Positions 1 to 12,127 of a DNA stretch of 64,000 nucleotides are shown here, in pieces. How positions within the stretch are numbered: position 1 is the first letter of the stretch; each line of letters starts with the position of its first letter. The notes under the pieces were generated by a model. It was not told the DNA's origin, did no database searches, and saw only the letters and a program-made list of their open reading frames with translations. This DNA is from Rhyacophila brunnea (Eukaryota > Arthropoda > Insecta > Trichoptera > Rhyacophilidae). The position numbers were made by a program, and so were the translations under genes. The stretch is from contig JAGYXB010001850.1 in assembly GCA_022495005.1 (NCBI GenBank), forward strand, positions 89,653 through 153,652, read 5' to 3'.

Positions 1-444
1 TATGCATTATCCGTTGCTTCGCATACGCAGGCAATATCATCATATTAATTCGGTAATCGTACTTTCTATATTATCCCATCACAGAGACATCCCGACTCGC
101 TTCATATATTGCTTTACACACGTTTTGATTCTAATTAAATAATGAAATATTTGTAAAAATAAATACATGAAATATTTGTAATAAAATATATTTTTATCAA
201 GAATTCTAACATAAGTTATATAGTTTATACTTTTATACCATAAATACTTTAGTTGTTGTGCTCTCAACGGAGTCGCGAGACACTTCGACGGGAAATTAAG
301 CCATTTTTTATGACCAAGATTTTTAGCAAAATGCCAACATCCGGAGACTCCGGGTTCGTCTTCCGGTGATGTCACAATACAGGTATTTCATTTTCTGAAA
401 GCCTAATTATGTATTTGGGTTTTACTCGTATAACGGAAAAATAG

Positions 445-585
445 AGAAGCTTTTCAACTTTTTTAATCCATGCAAGCAATCTTGTAATTTTCACAATAAT
501 GCTTGTTTAGACGTGCATCTTTTTGGTACGGCCGCGATAACACTTACTGTCAGCAGTAAATCCATGTACGTGTAAACATAGCAGA
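445..585 (+). repeat. Dispersed repeat K, copy 1
   Basis: This segment matches, in opposite orientation, the segment at about 6990-7130. Shared landmarks in order are AGAAGCTT followed by a CAACTTTTTT-type run, a GCAAGCAATCTTG-type block, and GCAGTAAATCC followed by an ACGTGTAAAC-type end. The two copies are diverged and carry small gaps. I see no coding capacity and no clear target duplication, so the class is unknown. Confidence 0.5.
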
Positions 586-764
586 TGTTTTGTCTGTTAA
601 GATAACTTAATATATTACTAAATTATATAATGGTTTCTCGTTGTTTTTTATTTTTAAAGTACCAACTGTCACTCTGACGTTTAATCGCTTGTTTACGTAA
701 GGAATTGCAAATGGCCAACGGAACAATTATACTGTATAATCGTCACGATTGCAAAATCATACTG

Positions 765-950
765 TGGCGTAAAGGCAGTGCGTTCGACTGATAACCGATC
801 AATCGTGGTTTGAATCCAGTCGAGTGTGATTTTTTTCGTGTGAAAAAATTAATGATGTGTTACATGTCACACGCCAAAAATACACTCTGATCTGTTTTCC
901 CAAACGCGTGAAAAGAAGTATAACTTCAAAATAAACAGTTATGTGTTTAT
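765..950 (+). repeat. tRNA-like SINE candidate
   Basis: A stretch resembling the two internal RNA polymerase III promoter boxes is visible: an A-box-like TGGCGTAAAGGCAGTGCG near 772 and a B-box-like GGTTTGAATCC near 809, spaced as in tRNA genes. It is followed by T-rich and then mixed sequence. The cloverleaf stems do not close well, so this is more likely a tRNA-derived SINE head than a functional tRNA gene. No second full copy was found in the window, so the 3' limit is a guess. Confidence 0.35.
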
Positions 951-1842
951 TAATCAATAATTATGTATCCCTGTAAAAAACCAAACTTAATAGTTGGACG
1001 GAATATCAAATTGACATATAAATGAAATAGGTTCAACTACCTACATACGATCGAATAATACTCAAACTATACGATCGAAAATGTTTGTTTTATTTAAAAG
1101 TTAATTATAATATTATTATGTGTATAATATAGTCACAATAAAATGAATAATACAAGTTTTTAATTTGATTGTATATTGGCAATTTATTCTAAGAGATAGC
1201 TAGTTTTTAACGAGAAAACTTTAGTTTTAATAATGCCAGTTTTAATTCTACGAATAAAATGTTGTATTCTTTGCATGAATACATGTGATGTTATCATATT
1301 TTAAAATATTGCTTTTATAACAGCCTAATTATGGAAACTAGAATTTTCAAACTTTCCTCGTTATAAAGTTTCAGATTGTTGGGCCATTTAAATTTGCAGA
1401 AAGGGAATTATGAAATGTCCAAAACTATCAGTTGATATCTTTTCGTTTCATCTTTAGAGAATACCCTATAATACAATGTAAATGTTTCATTATTAGAATA
1501 CGTATTGTATTAAATTTTATTTAAGGATAAAATTGAAGGCATCATTCTGTGGTAAGCAACTACCATCTGATGATATTATATCCGATAGTAGAGATTCCAG
1601 CAGAGATATACATATAACATGAATAATTATTTTTAAATTATCATTAATTAACTAATTAAATAATTATTGTTATAAATATTAAATTAGGATTAAATCCCTT
1701 TCGTTTATGTGAGTGTGGAAAAATCAAAACCGAAGTAAAGAATGTTATTGAGACGTCGATCCTGTCTGCATACTCTGTTAAACTCTATGTCATCTACCAA
1801 GCCGATAATCCATAAAAGCCATCAGAAATACTCAGTCACATT

Positions 1843-3027
1843 TAGGGATTCCAATCCCGGGATCCCGAGATATTTTCGATACATATGAATCCCGGGATTG
1901 GTAAACATAATCCCGGGATTTCGGGATTGATTTTTATCAATTTTTATGGAAAATAAAATAAAAACGAAAATATAACAGAAAAATACTTTTAATAACAAAT
2001 AACTAAATTAGAAATAAACTAAGTTTGAATGAAGTTTGATTTATACCCATATGTAAGTTGCCGATTCATTTTTTTTTTCACATAAATCAATAAAAATGAG
2101 AAAGATTGGAAAAAAAAACAATTCTTCGCACTTTTAACAAAGTAATTCCACCATGATCTGATAAGTTTTACGGCAGTTTCATATTTGGTTGATTAATTAG
2201 ATTTATGAAGCGGAAAGGCCATACACCACGATTTGCTTTACTATTTTAAATCTAGCTAACCCATTCATTAAGTCTTTACTACCAGAAACAGCAATTTCAT
2301 ATTAAATTTACATTTTTATTTATATTACAATATTATTTACCCCATTAAACTTATGTATTTTCAAGATTGAACAATTAACATAATTAACAATAACAATTAC
2401 AAGATAAAAAAAACTTTTTATATACAACGTTTTTAAATTTTCTGTTGAATTATTATACTAAATATGCTGAAATTTGTACTTGATATGAATTAAATAAAAA
2501 ACAAAAAAACAAGCAAATATAAAATATTGAAATGTCATTTTGATTTCCATAGTAATGCACGTATATATTAATAATTTAGTTGCTAGGACCACCGCCTTAG
2601 TAACCAATAATAGTCTTTAATTTTTTACGGATTTTTCTGAAATCACTTTCTATACAAAACAGAATTAATTGAAAATGAATTCGATTCTGCTTAAAGATGG
2701 CTAAAAGTATTAAAAGAATGCATTGGCATCGTGTTCTGATATATTCTAAAAGTTTGAAATGTCTAGCTAGCCGGGAAGTTAGTTAAAACTCGATTGCAAG
2801 ATTTATACCGGACAAACAACCACCGGACAAATAAGAATACGAGCTAATGAAAACGTTGTATAAAAATGTCTTAAATAGTATAAATTATACTAGATTTATT
2901 TTTGACCGATTTTATTAATGTTATTTGTAAATATAAAAAAAATGTATTAACTATGGAAAAAATACCAAATCAAATTGTAATCCCGAAATCCCGGGATCAG
3001 AATTTTGGCTCGGGATTGGATTCCCTA
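1843..3027. mobile_element. hAT-type nonautonomous element (TAGGGATTCC family), copy 1, with nested repeat A
   Basis: The element starts TAGGGATTCCAATCCCGGG and ends with the inverse, ATTGGATTCCCTA. It is flanked by a perfect 8-bp target duplication GTCACATT (1835-1842 and 3028-3035), which is the length made by hAT transposases. Near each end are short CCCGGGATT motifs in both orientations, probably subterminal transposase-binding repeats. A minus-strand copy of repeat A is inserted at about 2395-2866; the sister copy at 23435-24353 lacks it. No transposase frame survives; the 95-residue open frame over the right end is a chance frame. Confidence 0.85.
2395..2866 (-). repeat. Repeat A, copy 1 (nested in the hAT-type element)
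   Basis: Repeat A is the commonest unit in the window, with seven near-full copies of roughly 430-500 bp. In the forward sense it starts near TTTTACAACGTTTTT, passes CTCGTATTCTTGTTTGTCCGG, AGAACACGATGCCAATGCAT and TACGTGCGTTACTATGG, and ends near GTTCTTTTTATCTTGTAATT. Only a 6-bp inverted match (TTACAA) is seen at the ends. It is noncoding, and its class is undetermined: it could be a MITE or a piece of a larger element. Confidence 0.8.
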
Positions 3028-4336
3028 GTCACATTAATAGATGACAGTACGGTCAATCGCAAAGTCGCGATGACCCAAAACCAGTTCAATGACCAATCAG
3101 AGCTCAGCTATTCCCAGCCAATCAACACTCAAATTGCGAGACTATTTTTTGTCAGTCTTTTCAAATTTCATGTAAATTCTACAATATGATATCTTCAAAA
3201 CAAAAGCAATCGTGAAATTATTTTCGATTTGACACTAGTGTAAATAAAATAAAATATACCACGTAACATTATTTAATAGTGTCAGAATAATATTGATGTT
3301 CGACGTTTTTAAACCATATTTATAAAAAGGTTTTGCAATATGACAGCTGATAAAATAAATTAATGGGTAAGTCTACTTTTATTATAGTATGTTTATACTA
3401 TACGCTTCTATGCCCCTTGAAAATTCTTTGCAATCAAGGCATCGAAATAATGATAGTACCTATTGTAATTTTCACGTTTGCAAATCAACCAACGGAAACA
3501 TAAATATACCCATAAAGAAGTTTACATTTTAGTAAATTACGTATCGATGGACTAATGTCAATATCCCATATGTGACTTTTTACAAATTGTGCAGGTAGCT
3601 AAAAAAACTAAATAATATGTAATATCCCGTATCTGACTAAGATCTGAATAGTTGTAACTACATAGCATGCTAATATAACCCATAACGTAAAGAGTGCTAA
3701 AGCAAAGCACATTATGCCTAACATAATGATAACATCAAATAAAATGTGACATTTATATTATATAAAGATAAACATCCAAATTTTTTATATTATGTACTTA
3801 CTGTTTTACCTTTTAAATAATTCGAAATTGACATTTTGAAGCTGAATTCAATACATGTCATGCAACACGCCTGACAGCTTAGAAGCAAGATACGGGCTAT
3901 TGCAAGTTTATTTCTGCAATGTTTAGATATGGAAAATTACTAAAATGTTTGTATCATTTTTTTAAAACAACTACAGATATGGGAATTTCGCAGTCGATTG
4001 GCAATTTTTTTGTTGTTGTTTTTAACAAAAAGTCATTTTCGTTTTACAGGTCAGAAACGGGGTATTGATATTAGATCATCGGTATATAAAATGTCTATAT
4101 TATTATTATATGGGCATTCTTACAGAAGTAGATATGGTGATCAATATCATTATATTTTTTGTTATTACAAATTTTAAAATTATTGTTTCAGAATCTACAT
4201 TAATTATGATGTCGATCGTTGGGGTTTTGGCTGCGCAGAATAACAGCAAACGATTAAAATCTATAATGAAATCTTCGGGCTACACATAAGAAATTAATGA
4301 AGTCACTAATCTGTCTCATAATACTGTGGTAATATC

Positions 4337-4450
4337 GGTTACATGTAAATTGTACGTAAAACATTTCCCCGTGGCACAGTTTGCCGTGAGCTTTCTATCG
4401 GAAAGAGATGACCGTATACTATACGGCCTGCAAATTTATTAGATTCAATA
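4337..4450 (+). mobile_element. Mutator-type MITE, partial copy (one arm)
   Basis: The segment reads like one arm of the palindromic element at 40174-40595: GGTTACATGTAA, then a TTGTACGT-type block, a GGCACAGTTTGCCGTGAG-type block, ATCGGAAAGAGATGACCG and TTAGATTCAATA. The second arm is missing, so this is a truncated relic. It lies just upstream of an RTE-type 3' end. Confidence 0.6.
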
Positions 4451-4614
4451 CGTATGTAGTTTTAAATATTTCAAAGTAAAGTGGCTTGGTCAACCGTATA
4501 TTGACGAGAAATTTAATATAATATCTAATCAATTTCAATTATTTTCATTACCTAATCGATTTTCAAGGTATTTATATAAGCAGCTATGCACATGTTATGT
4601 GGGCGAAAAGTTCG

Positions 4615-4880
4615 CGTGTCATATGAAAATGCAGAGACTGCGTTGGATCGGCCACGTGCATATAATGCTGGAGGATATACCGGCGAGGCGGGCTATGTAC
4701 GCAACCCCCGATGACAAGAGAATACCTGAAAGAAGTTGAGATGGCTGGACTGTGCCACGGAAGATTTAAAAATTATCGGTCAAAACAATTGGAGGGTGTC
4801 GGCGCTGAAATGTCCAGGTTGGAGGAAGTTTTTGAAGTAGGCCAAGACCCACCAAGAGTTGTAGTGCCATGAATGATGAT
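4615..4880 (+). mobile_element. RTE-type retrotransposon 3' end (family B), degenerate
   Basis: Conceptual reading gives an MKMQRLRWIGHVH-like stretch followed by remnants of the RRxRGRP...RWxD region that closes the second open frame of many insect RTE-type elements. The unit ends with an imperfect ATGATGATAAT tail near 4861-4872. Stop codons interrupt it after about 45 codons. It shares this architecture with the copies at 6150, 28255 and 59213. The 5' truncation point is not marked by a visible duplication. Confidence 0.65.
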
Positions 4881-5162
4881 AATATTTTAAATATAATAAC
4901 AATTTTGTGTATTTACTATTATAAAATGCGCGGGTAAGTTCGTAGGCGCAACTGTGCCCGCGGTCATTGGGCTGGGAATCTCTGGTGTAAAATGGAGCAG
5001 AGTGCGAGAAGACCAGGACTGATCGTTTGATAGATTCGATCACACTAGTTATGATCAAATAGAGAAGAATAGCTCTGAAGAAGAAGAAGAACGAATAGAT
5101 ATCCGGTTTTAATACGTATATATTTTAATAAATTGTTTAAATGCCTTTTCAGGTTGTGTGTA

Positions 5163-5661
5163 TTTTACCATGTTTTACTTGGCTCGTATTCTTGTTTGTC
5201 CGGTGGTTGTTTATCCAGTACAAATATTGCAATCGATTTTTAACTAACTTCCCGACTAGATAGACATTTGAAACTTTTAGAATATTTCAGAACACGATGC
5301 CAATGCATTCTTTTAATGCTTTTAGCCATCTTTAAGTAGAATTGAATTCATTTTCAGTTAATTCTGTTTTGTATGAAAAGTTATTTCGGAAGAAATTCGT
5401 AATCCAATCCACTATTATTGGTTGCTAAGGGGGTTGTCCTAGCTACTAAATTATTAATATGTACGTGCGTTACTATGGAAATCAAAATGACATTTCAGTA
5501 TTCTATATTTGTTTGTTTGTTGCAAAATAGCAAAAAATGATTTGTTGACAATTTCCTTATTTGACCTAAATTATTAATACATAGAACTGTCAAGTTTATA
5601 TGATTCAACAGAAAATTTATAAACGTGGTATATAACAAATTCTTTTTATCTTGTAATTATT
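5163..5661 (+). repeat. Repeat A, copy 2
   Basis: Near-full forward copy: it starts at TTTTACCATG and ends at ATCTTGTAATTATT. It keeps the AGAACACGATGCCAATGCAT block and the TACTATGGAAATC block. A short in-frame reading of no coding character crosses it. The sequence just upstream (4900-5160) shows no recognisable unit. Confidence 0.8.
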
Positions 5662-6149
5662 AAGCTTTTATTTGGTAAAATATTAATGTCAGCGTTTTCT
5701 TTAACGTATACTAGCGAAGTAGTAAGTCGTTGACGGGTAAAAAATCAGGCAACCAGAACTTTCGCAGGGTAGTTAAAGTACTAAGCGTAACATCCGGCTC
5801 TACATATTACTTTAACCAGGCGCTAATAAATAAGCACATAGTAAAATCTAAATCGATTTCGCCATACAGCCGTGTCGCTTTTTCAGGTTTATGGGAACTG
5901 AGAAGTTTATTATGGTTCACTATTGAAAGTTTTACTGTGCAGGGCAATAAAGAAAGTGTAATTTACACTTAAAAAGTTAAACACTTACTATCTTTACCCA
6001 TAAACCGGTTTATGTGCTACACGGGCAAGGATTCGAAACTATTTTTAAGTTATGTCAAAATTCCGGTTCTAACTTATTGTCAATGCGGTTTATAATGTTT
6101 CAGTTACTCAAGTTCTAAGATTGAATGCAAATATATTTATTTATATTTA

Positions 6150-6790
6150 CGTATGAGTCCCGATACATGAAAATACTGTTAGGCTCATTTGAACAGAGGG
6201 TGCTGCGTGGTATATTTGGACTCATCAATGACAAACAATTGAGGTGGAGATAAATATACAATAATTTTGAACTGTACGCTTTTACAGAGTACACCTTATG
6301 ACCTTATATCATTAGAGATGACGGCAAGGTAAGTCAAAATTATTTTTTATTTTCTAAAACTCTTTCTTTAAGCACTAAGGTGCATGGTTGCTACATCAGT
6401 CCCGTGCAGCATCGTTTCGGGACAAGGAAGTGTGGCACTAACACCTTTTCATTCTGACACGTTTATAGCGTCATGGAAAGCAGCCGTGTACAAATCGCGG
6501 CTGCATATACATGGCGGGTGGAGATTAGGTAACTCAAATCATGTACGCTTTATATGGCTGGGTCATTTACAAAGGATGGTTGAGTCACGCATGACAAAGA
6601 CATTATCATTCGGGAAGCCAGAAGATAAAATAAGCCATGATTGACCTCGTACAAGATAAAGGGAAAGTGTCGAGTTGGATTTAAAGACCTTGGGCATCCT
6701 AAGCTGGAAAGAAGTGGCTTTAAATAGGACTAGATGGATGTAGATGCTGGAAAAAGCCAAGACCCATACAGGGTTGTAGTGCCAAAAAAG
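6150..6790 (+). mobile_element. RTE-type retrotransposon 3' fragment (family B), interrupted by repeat J
   Basis: The left part (6170-6300) can be read as FEQRVLRGIFG-like residues. The right part (6540-6785) has the WLGHLQRM stretch and a tail ending GACCCATACAGGGTTGTAG that is also seen at 4860 and, diverged, at 28700 and 59570. Between them lies about 200 bp shared with 54160-54355, so a foreign repeat has split the element. Several stops and frameshifts show it is dead. Confidence 0.6.
6345..6540 (+). repeat. Repeat J, copy 1
   Basis: About 195 bp matches 54160-54355 with common blocks GATGGTTGCTAC-like, CCCGTGCAGC/CCCATGCAGC, GACACGTTTATAG and CTGTATATACATG-like. The sequence GGTAA(G/C)TCAAA occurs at both junctions (near 6326 and 6530). 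That might be a target duplication, but the second copy also ends in AGGTAA, so the border is uncertain. Function and class are unknown. Confidence 0.55.
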
Positions 6791-6989
6791 AAGATTTTTA
6801 TTTATTTAGAAAATTAGGTCAATCATTTTCGTTTTGACAGCCCATTACAAAATATAAAATGGAAGACGGTAAGAAATTAACTGTCAAAATTATTATTTGT
6901 AGAACACTAAAAATATGAAATGCCATATAATAATTATTACAGCACATATTACAAAAATATAAATAAAAAACTGAAGAAATTATACGACT

Positions 6990-7130
6990 CCGTTTACACG
7001 TGCACGGATTTACTGCTGTCAGTACGTATCATTGCAGCCATAACTAGAAAATATAGGTGTAAACATGTATTATAATGTTGCAAGATTGCATGCATGATTC
7101 AAAAAAGTTTGGAAGCTTCTGAATTTTCAC
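6990..7130 (-). repeat. Dispersed repeat K, copy 2
   Basis: Reverse-complement partner of 445-585. The ACGTGTAAAC-type end lies at the left and the AGAAGCTTCCAAACTTTTTT-type end at the right. From here to 8430 I see no further recognisable element, only a moderately GC-richer patch at 7550-7680 with a chance 82-residue frame. Confidence 0.5.
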
Positions 7131-8432
7131 GGGATAGTTTGGATTTATTCCATATCTGCGCCTGCGCAATAGAACGATATTGGCTAACCTGCAAGTAAAA
7201 AAACGAATTACACTAATTTTTAGGTTAACCGATTTTAGCGATCTGTCAAATAGTACTATAAAATGATAACATCACGTGTCACTTACTGTTGAAGAATAAG
7301 ATTGGCGACACAGTCAGCACTATTAAGTGTAAGGTAGTGTCATCTCCCTCCATTTTAGAAAGTGGTGAGATGCTGTCACTTTTATTCTTTTATGGTTTTC
7401 GTCTGGATTCGGGACTTGGAGGTTAAAGGAGTTGAGGACAAATAACACACCGGAATTGTGATCAGAAACGACGAGTTTTATTTGGGTTAATATATACTAA
7501 TAGTTACATTTTTAATAATTTATTTTATGCGTAGCGCGAGTTAACAATGTTTACTGTCTGGCCGCCTGCCGCGTATTGCCCGCCATTTTATGTGTCACTC
7601 CCAGCGAGAAGCGTTGTCGAAAATGGCGACAATGGCGACGTTGCAGATATTTTTAATCGGCCGCAATTTACAGCATTGCCGGCTATATTATTATTTATTT
7701 TCGTAATCAACCCTTACTATTTGTCGATTTGGTACCGATTTGGGCCGCTCTATATTCACAGTGACATCCACCAAATGGGGACCATTTGGGAATGAAACAG
7801 TAGGTAGCTTAAAACACACATTATTACTGAAAGAAATTAATACGCGTCTGCAGGCGCTAAGCCAATATACATTCGCTGTCCATTTTATAAATAAAATATT
7901 TACGCAGTGTTTTATAAAAGAATACTCTTAAAATAAATGCTATAAAACATTCGATAGTCTAATACCGGCCATATGTAGTATGTATGTCAATACATAATGG
8001 CAGTCTTGACAAGCCTTGCCACAGCGCTGTTCATAGGTATAGTATATTAACGGTAATATTTGAAAATCCAGAAAATATACCCTCATTATGCGAACGATAT
8101 TTTTCCACGTTTTGTCAAAATCACGCGTCATTTGTTGAATTCCCACTTGACGCCTGATTCGGGGGACTTTTTATGGATATCATTATACAAGAGAGATATA
8201 TTATATTTTATCCCGAGTAAGGGATTTATTTTATAACATCATTAAATTCAATTTGCACGATTACGTTTTTGTTTCAAGCCATCTATCTGTATCTGGTGAT
8301 ACTAACACATTAATATAAGATACTCAGTAAAGGATTTAAACCAACTAATGCAATAATTTTGTTGAACACACATAATTTTAAAATACCCCAGGGGAAAATT
8401 TTTTTCCAGTAATTATATATTACTCTGAGGTA

Positions 8433-8860
8433 TTTTACAACGTTTTTCTTAGCTCGTATTCTTATTTTTTGTCAGGTGGTTCTTTGTCCGGTACAGATCT
8501 TGCAATCGATTTTTAACTAACTTCCCGACTAGTTAGTTAGACATTTGAAACTTTTGGCATATATCAGAACACGATGCCAATGCATTTTTTTTAAAAATAC
8601 TTTTAGCCATCTTTTAGTGGAATTAAATTCTTTTGCAGTTAATTCTGTTTTGTATGAAAAGTTATTTCGACACCATTATTGGTTGCTAGGGGTCTGGGGC
8701 CCTAGCACCAAAATTATTAATACATACGTGCGTTACTATGGAAATCAATATGACATGTCAAGTACAAATTTTTTTGATTGTTTAAGCTAGTAAAGTTTAA
8801 ATGGTTCAACAAAATTTAAAAACGTTGTATATAAAAAGTTCTTTTTATCTTGTAAAATTA
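8433..8860 (+). repeat. Repeat A, copy 3
   Basis: Forward copy from TTTTACAACG to a variant ATCTTGTAAAATTA end. It is shortened relative to copy 2 because the TTTGTTTGTTGCAAAATAGC block is missing. It faces copy 4 across about 130 bp, giving a large inverted pair. Confidence 0.8.
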
Positions 8861-8993
8861 TGTATGCTTAATAAAAAAATTACATTCTCAAATCTTGTGA
8901 ATTATTCAAATAAAAATAAATGTAACACAATGTAGCGACTGCAGTTAGTTATAACTACAGTTCTCCATATCTGACAATAAAACAATTACAAGA

Positions 8994-9488
8994 TAAAAAG
9001 AACTTTTTATATGCGATGTTTTTAAATTTTCTGTTGAATCATATAAACTTGACAATCCTATGTATAAATAAAAACTTTGTATTGTACTTTATAAAAATAC
9101 TGAATAAATATTATAGAATACTGAAATGTCATTTTAACATTTCATATTGATTTCCATAGTAACGCACGTATATATTAATAATTTAGTTGCAAGGACCCCC
9201 TTAGCAACCAATAATAGTGTTAAAAAAACAGAATAAGTTAAACAGAATTAACTGAAAATTAATTCAATTCTGCTTAAAAATGGCTAAAAGTATTAAAATA
9301 ATGCATTGTCGTCGTATTCTGATATATTCTAAAAGTTTCAAATGTCTAGCTAGTCGAGAAGTTAGTTAAAACTCTTCAATCGTCCAATACAAATCTTGGT
9401 CAAACAAGGAAAAATATATACTGGACACACAAGAAAAAATCTGTACCGGACAAACAAGAATACGAGCTACCTAAAAACATGGTAAAAA
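8994..9488 (-). repeat. Repeat A, copy 4
   Basis: Reverse copy starting at AATTACAAGATAAAAAG and ending near CATGGTAAAAAT. An extra partial internal repetition of the CGGACAAACAAG motif is seen at 9390-9460. The stretch from 9490 to 10440 beyond it holds no unit I can recognise. Confidence 0.8.
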
Positions 9489-10452
9489 TCTCTCTCTATT
9501 ACATTTGAGCCATCGTAGAGTGGACGTAAATTCAATTGAAATAGTAATTTATTAATCGATTAACAATACACAGAATTTTCAAGCGTTACAGTATTAAAAT
9601 ATCTTTTTAATAATTCACTAGTTTGCGGCAAGCTTGGGAGTGAGTCAATGTACGTGATTATGGTAGAGAGAGAGGATGAGAATATTTTTTGAGACTCTGT
9701 GAACAATGCTTATGGTTTTATTTAGGTACCTAACTTTCTTTAGAATATGGTTCTAAAACGTTTCTTCTTTTGATGTTGGTAACCGAATGTCAGTACACTT
9801 CTCTATCCTGGACCACTCGCATCAAGTATACAAAGCCTTGGCTATCAAGCCACTCGGAGGTTGCGTAACCAAGAAAATCTGTTTACGTTTAAATCGTTAT
9901 ATTCTCAAAACCAACCAACCAATATTGTGACGCAGCTAAATTACTTAAGAACGGGATATATTCCACTTGTGACAGAACGAGTCTAAGTAGATATTGTTTT
10001 TTAAAGTCTTGAATTCGTAATGTTAACTGTTTTCTTATGTAAATAAATAGATAAATCGAATTGAGTGCCTAATACAAATATTTCATTTTTTATTTTCATG
10101 TTTCACTTGGCTTACTATCAAGTCACAAAACATGGTAGGTGTTTTGTCCTTACTACTTATGGTGAACTTACTTCCAAGAAAGATATTTTATGAGGACGTG
10201 TTTCATACTTAGACAATATGTACACGTCATGTAAATTTACCTCACAATTTGTTTTCGGAAACGAGAAAAATGGCTTATTAATCGCCTTGTCAACTATTAT
10301 AGTAACTATACTATGTAAAGTTGTTTTTATATTGTTAAAACTTCTGTCGATATTAATGCTATGAATTGAATCTGGTTTATCGTTTAGAGAAATACACACA
10401 ATATGTTAAATAAAATATGTTCATTATATCATATCATATCAACAAGTGTCAA

Positions 10453-10601
10453 GTACGACAACATCTTTTTGGCTATGTGTTAAAACTGTGAACTAACATG
10501 CTCTGCCCATTTTTATCCGCAATTCCATTATAAACTAACAAGCTCCTCCCATTTAGTAGACAACAGCGCCTAGAAGCGTTTCCAAGAAGATGTTGTAGTA
10601 C
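10453..10601. mobile_element. Small TIR element (MITE), about 150 bp
   Basis: The ends are inverted repeats: left GTACGACAACATCTTTTTGG, right the inverse of GTACTACAACATCTTCTTGG, matching at 18 of 20 positions. The interior is noncoding. No duplication longer than two bases is visible, so the superfamily is open. Only one copy is in the window. Confidence 0.55.
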
Positions 10602-11266
10602 AATAGTGTGCTGATAAATTTCAATAATTTAAATAGTGTGTGTCGTTCCGTTAAAAAGGTTAGAAAGGAATGCCATCTAGCGTACACATGACGTAATAAT
10701 ATGTGACAACCGAAATAGCAATCGGCTGTCAAGTAATTTGTGGAATTTAATATATGTAGTTAATTAATATTAGTATACTGTTTAATATACTTCAAAGTAC
10801 CAGTTTGCATGTTGTCAAACAAAACATGCGATATCCACATTCCAAGATAAAAGTGTTGTTATATGGAAATAGCATTCGCGGGGAACATTAATTCAGTTTG
10901 CAAAATATGAACACCCAACTGTCATCACCACGTTTCGATTGCGGGCGAAGGAATTCGTGAAGGATTACAGGGAGTCACATTTTGGTGGGACAAAACGGGT
11001 TGGGGGAAATTAATTCCTCCCTCAACTGAAGATCTCAACGAAATTCTAAATGATCTAAAGCAGTAGTCAGGAGCAGTTTTATCACCAATGTCACAATATA
11101 ACATTTCGAAAATGAAAAAGGCGGTAAATTTAAATTTGATTATTACTTCATTACTGAGGATAGTCAACGTTTCAATGACAAACATTGCCATTGAGTTAAT
11201 GCCATATTTAGTGAATCTTTGACAATCTTGCTACTTTAGTAATTCAGTCGCTTTCTTGATGATGTT

Positions 11267-11457
11267 TTTTTTTTTTTTTGAATTATTAATAACCATGTCC
11301 TTGCTATTTCGTACAAGGTGGTTGTTAGTAATTTTGAACAATCACAAATACCCAGGCTTTGAGAAAAACACATAAATATTGTGTCCTGACCGGGAATCGA
11401 ACCCAGAACTCTCGGGTGGAAGGCAAGCGCCATACGCACTGCACCACGAGAGCCGCC
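11267..11457 (-). mobile_element. tRNA-derived SINE (family beta), full length with 14-bp target duplication
   Basis: Read on the minus strand, it starts GGCGGCTCTCGTGGTGCAGTG, with an A-box-like start and a B box GGTTCGATTCC near 11400, and ends in an A-rich tail (the T run at 11267-11279). It is flanked by a perfect 14-bp duplication TTCTTGATGATGTT (11253-11266 and 11458-11471), as expected for LINE-driven target-primed insertion. The head is typical of tRNA-derived SINEs. Related, more decayed copies lie at 41868 and 39885. Confidence 0.88.
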
Positions 11458-11471
11458 TTCTTGATGATGTT

Positions 11472-12127
11472 GTCTGGATCTGGAAGGTGAATGCTCTCGC
11501 TATTGGCTGGTCTATTGGCTATAAGGTATATTACTATACTACTGTTTAGAAGGGGAATTCGATACCACTACACTATGTTCCTTCAATAATCACTGAATTT
11601 ATGAAATACCGATGTAATGATTCAAACAATTTGATTTTTTATAACTCTTTTTGACGTTATCACATTACAGTTTAGTAGCCCATGTTTACATACTATATAA
11701 CATTTACACAAATTTATAAAATTCACGTTTCAATTCGATCACCTAAAACTCAATAAATTAAATAAAACACATCCTTTTACTATGATGGGGTAACTAAAGT
11801 GGATGTCCTTCTTCATTGGAACCTCATGACTGAGGATAAAGACCCAGATAATTTGGTCGTCTGATAACACTGATGTCATATTATCTGCAGCTTATAATCT
11901 ATAAATAAAAACTGGCGAAAGCAAACTCTTTCTCATCTATATCTGTAAGAGTACGATTACACTTATTCTAAAATGTTATTTTGAGTACATTTAAGTTATT
12001 ATCTAAGGGAAATCAGAATAGGAAATACTTAAATATTATGTTTGAACCTAGCTTACTCAAAAATAACCAGAATGGACTATGGTTGTGAACCACTCATATC
12101 TTTCAGTTACACACTGGATTGCGGCAT
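11472..12127. other. Gene-free stretch with no recognised content
   Basis: AT-rich sequence between the SINE and an RTE fragment. I see no open frame with protein character, no TIRs and no match to other parts of the window. Confidence 0.5.

Noticed and set aside
7547..7795. GC-richer patch with an 82-residue frame as an exon
   Set aside because: No domain, no convincing splice sites and overlapping frames of similar quality; composition alone is not enough.
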